DNA of 64,000 nt from Palsa-1150 sp036490515 (lineage in GTDB: Bacteria; Myxococcota_A; Polyangia; Polyangiales; Polyangiaceae): positions 124,001-188,000 of the forward strand of contig DASXDU010000047.1 in the NCBI GenBank assembly GCA_036490515.1. Reading direction: 5' to 3'. Positions 59,674 to 64,000 of the stretch are shown piece by piece. How positions within the stretch are numbered: the first letter of the stretch is position 1; every line of letters begins with the position of its first letter. The position numbers were made by a program, and so were the translations under genes. The notes under the pieces were generated by a model. It was not told the DNA's origin, did not search any database, and saw only the letters and a program-made list of their open reading frames with translations.

Positions 59674-60162
59674 ATGACGCGAAGCAGATGGTTCGGCGCC
59701 CTCGCCCTCCTGGCGGTGCCGCTCGGCGTGGCTGCCGTCGGAGCGAGCGGGTGCGCAGCGAACGATGCGGGAGGAGCCGCGCCGGCAGCGCCCGCGACGC
59801 AGGACTTCGAGAAGAGCAGAACCGCCGGGGAACCCGAGCCGGCCACGATCGAGGACGCGCAGGCGCAGCTCGAGCGTGCGCGCGCGGCCCTCGCGGGGTG
59901 GGCTCCCGGGGCCGGTCCGGCGGGAACCGCGACCGGAACGACGCAGGACCTGGAGCAGAAGAAGACCGAGGCGCCGGCGGGCGGCGAGCCGGCCGGGGCG
60001 CGCGAGGGGGACCGCTGCACGACGGCGTGCAGCGCCATGGCGTCCATGAAGCGCGCCGTGGACGCGATCTGCCGGATGGCCGGCGATGCGGACGCGCGGT
60101 GCACGAGCGCGCGCAAGACCGCCGACGAGAGCCAGGCGAAGGTGGTGGGCTGCGGCTGCTGA
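59674..60162 (+). CDS. small lipoprotein, unknown
   Basis: A 162-residue lipoprotein (Cys in GASGCAAND). The mature part is helical and charged (ATIEDAQAQLERARAAL), then Ala/Gly/Pro-rich, with a C-terminal Cys-bearing helical domain (CTTACSAMASMKRAVDAIC, ending VVGCGC). It may form a disulfide-stabilised helical pair. The ATG is seven bases after TACCAT. It is divergent from the propeller-cytochrome gene, sharing a 127-base region, and so may act with it (weak inference). Confidence 0.6.
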   Translation: MTRSRWFGALALLAVPLGVAAVGASGCAANDAGGAAPAAPATQDFEKSRTAGEPEPATIEDAQAQLERARAALAGWAPGAGPAGTATGTTQDLEQKKTEAPAGGEPAGAREGDRCTTACSAMASMKRAVDAICRMAGDADARCTSARKTADESQAKVVGCGC

Positions 60163-60167
60163 GCGGC

Positions 60168-61730
60168 TCAGCGTGCGGGCTCGACCGGCGTGGCCGGGTA
60201 CCCCTCGTCGCTGGCGACCTCGCTCTCGATCGCGCGCATGACCGCGAGGACCTCGTGGTCGCGCCACGCGCGCCCGACCACCTGAACCCCGACCGGGAGG
60301 CCGGCGCTCGCCACGTCCACGCGCGCCGCCTGCTTCTCGAGCGCGTCTCGGCCGGGGGCGCGTGCGTCCTCGCCCTCGCGGACGCGGGTCACGGGCACGA
60401 CGCCCGCCGGCATCTGCGCGGCGTTGAACACGATCGAGTAGCTCGACGCGAGGGTGAAGTTCTTCGACTCGCCGTGCGGCAGCGCAGGCGTCGCATACGG
60501 AGGACAGAGGAGCACGTCGACGCCGTCGCGAGCCATCGCGTCGACGAGCGCGGCGCGGAAGCCACGGAGGCGATCGGTGAGCTCCCACAGCTCCGCGGCG
60601 GACTTCGCGCCCATCGCGTCGAGCATGAGAGCAATGCTCCCCTGCCCGAAGGCGCGCGCGGCGCGCGCGACGAGGCGGCGCCCGGCGCCCGGCACGGAGG
60701 CCATGCGGCGGAGCGGCTCGAGCGAGGGATCCACCTCCCCCCCCGCGAGAGAGGCGACGATCGCTGCGCCTCCGTCCGCGCTGAGCGCCCCCAGGTACGC
60801 CTCGAGCGTGGCCCGCACGTTCGGCGGATCGAACGGCTTCACGACGCACCCCTTCGCACGCAGCGCGTCCGCTGCGCGGCGGACAGCCCGTTCGACCGCC
60901 TTCGAGGGCGCGAGGATGCCGTCCGTGACGTACATCCCCACGCGAAGGCCCTCGGCGAGGGATGGATCGAGGACGCGCGCGGTGACCGGAGGAACGCGCG
61001 GATCGAGCGCCGACAGTCGCGCAGGGTCGAGCGCCTCGAAGAGCATCGCGAGGTCGGCGACGGTGCGCGCGAGCGGGCCGGCCATCCCGCGCACGACCTC
61101 CTGTCCCGCGAGCACCGACCGGTAGCCGCGCATCGGGAACCGATCGAGGGACGGCTTGATGCCGGCGACCCCCGAGAAGTGGGCCGGGGTCCGGATGCTC
61201 CCGCCGATGTCGGTCCCGATGCCGAGCGGGGACATCCCTGCGGCGACCGCGGCCCCCTCGCCGCCGGAGGAGCCACCGGGCGTGTGCCGCGACGACCAGG
61301 GGTTCGCCGTCTGCCCGAAGAGCGGGTTTCGCGCCTCGACGTAGAGCATCGTCTGGGAGAGGTTCGTGCGGCCGACGACGACCGCACCGGCCTCACGAAG
61401 CGCCTGGACGAGCGCGGCGTCGCGATCGGCGACACGACCGCGCCAGGACGGGATGCCCAGGGTCGTCGCGCGCCCGGCGACGTCGAAGCACTCCTTGACG
61501 GACACGGGTAGGCCGTCGAGCGGCCCCTTCGCCTCGCCCCGCGCACGGCGCGCGTCGGAGGCCTCGGCCGCGGCGAGCGCGTCCTCGCGCAGGACCTCGG
61601 TGAAGGCGCGGACCTGGGGATCGACGTCGTCGATGCGCGCCAGGTGCGCGCGGAGGACCTCGACGGCGCCGACGTCGCGGCGGCCCAGCATCGCCGCGAT
61701 CGTCGTGGCAGGAAGCTGCCAGAGCTTCAT
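60168..61730 (-). CDS. amidase, amidase-signature family
   Basis: A 520-residue hydrolase with the Ser-cisSer-Lys triad of the amidase-signature family: Lys79 in LPVSVKECFD, the cis-Ser at 154 in PGGSSGGEGAA, and the nucleophile Ser178 in GTDIGGSIRTP. The overall sequence is close in style to fatty-acid amide hydrolases (FAAH type), but the substrate is not certain. It is a single-chain enzyme, so not GatA of the tRNA amidotransferase (no GatB or GatC neighbours). Length fits the family. It may share a transcript with the M16 genes upstream of it on the same strand. Confidence 0.9.
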   Translation of the reverse strand: MKLWQLPATTIAAMLGRRDVGAVEVLRAHLARIDDVDPQVRAFTEVLREDALAAAEASDARRARGEAKGPLDGLPVSVKECFDVAGRATTLGIPSWRGRVADRDAALVQALREAGAVVVGRTNLSQTMLYVEARNPLFGQTANPWSSRHTPGGSSGGEGAAVAAGMSPLGIGTDIGGSIRTPAHFSGVAGIKPSLDRFPMRGYRSVLAGQEVVRGMAGPLARTVADLAMLFEALDPARLSALDPRVPPVTARVLDPSLAEGLRVGMYVTDGILAPSKAVERAVRRAADALRAKGCVVKPFDPPNVRATLEAYLGALSADGGAAIVASLAGGEVDPSLEPLRRMASVPGAGRRLVARAARAFGQGSIALMLDAMGAKSAAELWELTDRLRGFRAALVDAMARDGVDVLLCPPYATPALPHGESKNFTLASSYSIVFNAAQMPAGVVPVTRVREGEDARAPGRDALEKQAARVDVASAGLPVGVQVVGRAWRDHEVLAVMRAIESEVASDEGYPATPVEPAR

Positions 61731-61743
61731 CCGCGCGCCGCGC

Positions 61744-63291
61744 TCACTTCGGCGACTCGGCCTTCACCAGGTCCCCGTACGCGTCGCGTACCTCGATCGC
61801 GCCGAAATCCGCCAGGCCGTGCTCGATCTTCGCCCGGTCGCCTGCGACGACGACGCGCATCGCCTCGGGCCGGAGCCACTTCTTCGCCACCCGCTGCACG
61901 TCCTCGACGGTGACGGCGTCGATGCGTGCGGCGCGCTGCGCGTACTCGTCGAGCGGCAGCCCGTAGACGGCGATCTCCTCGAGGGCGCCCGTGAGCTCGT
62001 CGACCGTCTCGAACCGCGCCGGCAGGGCGAGCTTCGCGTTCTCCTTCGCCTCCCCGAGCTCCTCGGACGTCACCGCCGACTTCCGGATGCGCTCGATCTG
62101 GTCCTTCAGAGCACGCACGGCGTCCGCCGTGTGGTCGGCGAAGATCGCGCCGCCAGCCGCGAAGGGGCCGCCCCCGTGCCGCAGCGAGAAGCGCGAGTGA
62201 GCGCCGTAGGTGTACGCCTTGGCCTCGCGGAGCTCGAGGTTGATGCGGCTCGAGAAGGAGCCTCCGAGGATCAGGTTCATCACGCCGAGCGCGACGCGGT
62301 CCTTCGTCTCGAACGGCGCGCCCTCCTCGGCGAGGTAGACCTGCGACTGCGCGGCGCCGGGCACGTCGACGAGGACGACGTGCTCCTTCCCCTGCGGCGG
62401 CGGGGGCGCGTGGGCGACGGGTACGTGAGGCGCGGCGCCGCCTTTCCACGCCCCGAAATGGGCCTCGAGCTGCGCCTTGAGCGAGTCGGGGGCGACGTCG
62501 CCCGCCACGACGATCGTCGTCGAGCGCGGCTGGAAGAGCCTGCGCCAGGTCTGCTCGATCTCGGCGCGCGTCAGCTTGTCGACCTCCGCGGCGGTCCCCC
62601 GCAGGCTGTGCCCGTAGGGGTGCCCGTGCCCGTAGATCGCCGCGGCGATGGCGTTCTGCTCCATCGCGCCGGGGCTGTTCTTCTCCTGCTGGATGGCGGC
62701 GAGCCAGCGCTTGCGGATGCGGTCGATCTCGGCGTCGGGGAACGTCGGGCGGAGCGCGACGTCGGCCAGCACGTCGAGCGCCGGCCCGAGCCGCGAGGTC
62801 AGGACCTTCACGCTGGCGACGCACTCGTCCCAGTCGCACCAGGCCGCGTGGTCGGCGCCCATCCCCTCGTAGTCGTCCGAGAGCGCGAGCGCGCTGCGCG
62901 TCCCCGCCCCCTGCTCGAGCATCGCGCCCGTGAAGGCGACTTCCCCCGGGCGAGCCCCAGGCAGGTCGCCGGCGCCGGCGGTGGAGACGACGCGCACGCT
63001 GACGATGGGCAGGTCGTGCCGCTCGACGAAGAGGACGCGAACGCCGTCCTTCATCGTCCAGGCGTCGACGCGGGGGGGGGTCCAGACGACGGCGGGCCCC
63101 GCAGCCGGCGGCTGATCGCGGAACGGTGCGTCGGGGGTCACGCGCGGCGGCTCGGGGGGAGGCGGCGGACTGGCCGACGCGACGGGCGGCGGCGGAGGGG
63201 GAGGAGGAGGCAGGGGGGGCTGGGCGCCGCACGCGACGACGCCGAGCATCGAGACGATCGCGGCGAGCGCCGCCGGATTGCGCGCGCTCAC
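61744..63291 (-). CDS. M16 peptidase-like subunit lacking the zinc motif, lipoprotein
   Basis: A 515-residue M16-fold lipoprotein (Cys in GVVACGAQP, then a Pro-rich spacer). It aligns by eye with the M16 core, for example LFVERHDLPIVSVRVV and a C-terminal PRSTTIVVAGDV. Where active members have HxxEH, here there is only FTGAMLEQGAGT, so it probably does not bind zinc and is the non-catalytic partner. Its GTG overlaps the stop of the upstream M16 gene by four bases, so the pair is co-translated as a heterodimer, like bacterial two-chain M16 enzymes. Confidence 0.85.
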   Translation of the reverse strand: MSARNPAALAAIVSMLGVVACGAQPPLPPPPPPPPPVASASPPPPPEPPRVTPDAPFRDQPPAAGPAVVWTPPRVDAWTMKDGVRVLFVERHDLPIVSVRVVSTAGAGDLPGARPGEVAFTGAMLEQGAGTRSALALSDDYEGMGADHAAWCDWDECVASVKVLTSRLGPALDVLADVALRPTFPDAEIDRIRKRWLAAIQQEKNSPGAMEQNAIAAAIYGHGHPYGHSLRGTAAEVDKLTRAEIEQTWRRLFQPRSTTIVVAGDVAPDSLKAQLEAHFGAWKGGAAPHVPVAHAPPPPQGKEHVVLVDVPGAAQSQVYLAEEGAPFETKDRVALGVMNLILGGSFSSRINLELREAKAYTYGAHSRFSLRHGGGPFAAGGAIFADHTADAVRALKDQIERIRKSAVTSEELGEAKENAKLALPARFETVDELTGALEEIAVYGLPLDEYAQRAARIDAVTVEDVQRVAKKWLRPEAMRVVVAGDRAKIEHGLADFGAIEVRDAYGDLVKAESPK

Positions 63292-64000
63292 GGCGTCCTC
63301 TTGACGAGACGGCCCGCGAGCGGGGCGGTCTTCACGGCGCGGACCATCGCGACGACGCGCCGGTCGGGTGGGAGCCATTGCCGCGCGACGCCCTTCACGC
63401 TCGCGACCGTCGCGGCCTCGTAGCGGTCCACGTCCTTGGGCAGGTACCCGGGGTCGCCCGTGTAATGGACGAACGAGTCGAGCTTGTCGGCCTGCGCGCT
63501 GACGCTCTCGAGGCCGAACGCCTCGTGCGCCAGGAACGTCGTCCGCGCGCGATCGAGCTCCGCCGCGTCGACGTTGCCGTCGCGCACCTTCGCGAGCTCC
63601 TGGTCGATCGCCGCGAGGAGCTCCTCGGGAGTGTGGCCCGGCTTCGCCGTCGCCGTGATCTCGAAGACCGACGCGAGCTGCTGCGACTGCTGGTAGGCGG
63701 CGACGTCCTGCGCGATCTGGTCGTCGTAGACGAGGCGCTTGTAGAGGCGGCTCGTCTTGCCGCCGCTGAGGACGCCCGCCAGCATGTCGAGGTCGCTGTC
63801 CCCCGGGGCGAAGTACGGGGGAGTGACCCAGCGAACGACGAGGCGAGGAAGCTGGACGCCGGCCTCGATCTCGAGGCGCGTCTCGCCCGTGAGCTGCACG
63901 CTCGGCGGGTTGGGGCGCTGCGGCACGTTGCTGCGCGGGATGGGCCCGAAGTACTTGTCGACGAGCTTCAGGGTCGCGTCGGGGTCGATGTCGCCGGCGA
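63288..64000 (-). CDS. M16 family peptidase subunit, 5' part outside window
   Basis: The C-terminal 237 residues of an M16 peptidase run off the right edge. The visible part is the second half of the fold: the frame open to the edge reads AGDIDPDATLKLVDKYFGPI, then WVTPPYFAPGDSDLDMLAGVL and GKTSRLYKRLVYDDQIA, all typical of the non-zinc half of M16 chains. The HxxEH motif should lie upstream, outside the window. It overlaps the next gene by four bases (GTGA). Together they would make an envelope peptidase (inference). Confidence 0.88.
   Translation of the reverse strand, partial: AGDIDPDATLKLVDKYFGPIPRSNVPQRPNPPSVQLTGETRLEIEAGVQLPRLVVRWVTPPYFAPGDSDLDMLAGVLSGGKTSRLYKRLVYDDQIAQDVAAYQQSQQLASVFEITATAKPGHTPEELLAAIDQELAKVRDGNVDAAELDRARTTFLAHEAFGLESVSAQADKLDSFVHYTGDPGYLPKDVDRYEAATVASVKGVARQWLPPDRRVVAMVRAVKTAPLAGRLVKRTP

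Noticed and set aside
56490..61511. 1673-residue open frame on the plus strand
   Set aside because: It lies antisense to the MoxR, cytochrome and amidase genes; composition is Arg/Glu/Val biased with no domain.

Overview
The window is very GC-rich DNA that reads like a myxobacterium, most probably Myxococcota, order Polyangiales (inference). The signs are: two Ser/Thr protein kinases with the HRD-x-x-P-x-N loop; many lipoproteins with Asp/Ala/Gly or Ser/Gly linkers after the lipid-anchored Cys; two secreted proteins ending in a Cys-Ser-Cys / hydrophobic / Arg-rich tail like MYXO-CTERM anchors; a GAF-AAA-Fis sigma-54 activator; and secreted hydrolases. No rRNA, tRNA, CRISPR array, transposase or prophage module was seen. 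Most long open frames are antisense or shifted shadows caused by GC content and are omitted.

Layout. 1-4.7 kb: an Hsp70-like ATPase (cut by the left edge) coupled to a DUF2760 protein, a small membrane protein, then undecaprenyl-diphosphatase (uppP) coupled to a lipoprotein. 4.7-10.5 kb: a HiPIP-type iron-sulfur lipoprotein, two membrane kinases, a membrane metallophosphoesterase and a secreted TPR-like protein. 10.5-18.4 kb: an exonuclease/phosphatase-like lipoprotein, a Cys-rich surface protein, a GH43 hydrolase that seems to have lost its N-terminus at a hexanucleotide repeat, a possible sigma-like/membrane-partner pair and an Ala/Lys-rich protein of unknown function.

18.7-30.4 kb is an accessory defence island. 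A type I restriction system (hsdM-hsdS and hsdR) is split by about 4 kb of embedded genes: an AlbA_2/Schlafen-like protein, two small divergent unknown genes sharing an 8-bp direct repeat, an HNH-like nuclease, and an unknown protein coupled to a PIN-domain nuclease. hsdR is coupled to a YgjP-type metallopeptidase. Upstream of hsdM lies a tract of about 680 bp made of 42-bp tandem units in fixed register.

30.4-64 kb: a VapBC-like pair, many secreted lipoproteins, secreted enzymes (M13 and sedolisin peptidases, GH5 hydrolase, metallo-beta-lactamase-fold protein, serpin), an MFS exporter with an acetyltransferase, a sigma-54 activator beside a MoxR ATPase, a beta-propeller/six-haem cytochrome fusion, an amidase and a pair of M16 peptidase subunits cut by the right edge.

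A window-wide signal: at least fourteen genes start only 6-8 bp after a TAnnnT hexamer and lack a Shine-Dalgarno sequence, while others have clear GGAGG-type sites. This points to widespread leaderless transcripts and was used to choose several starts.
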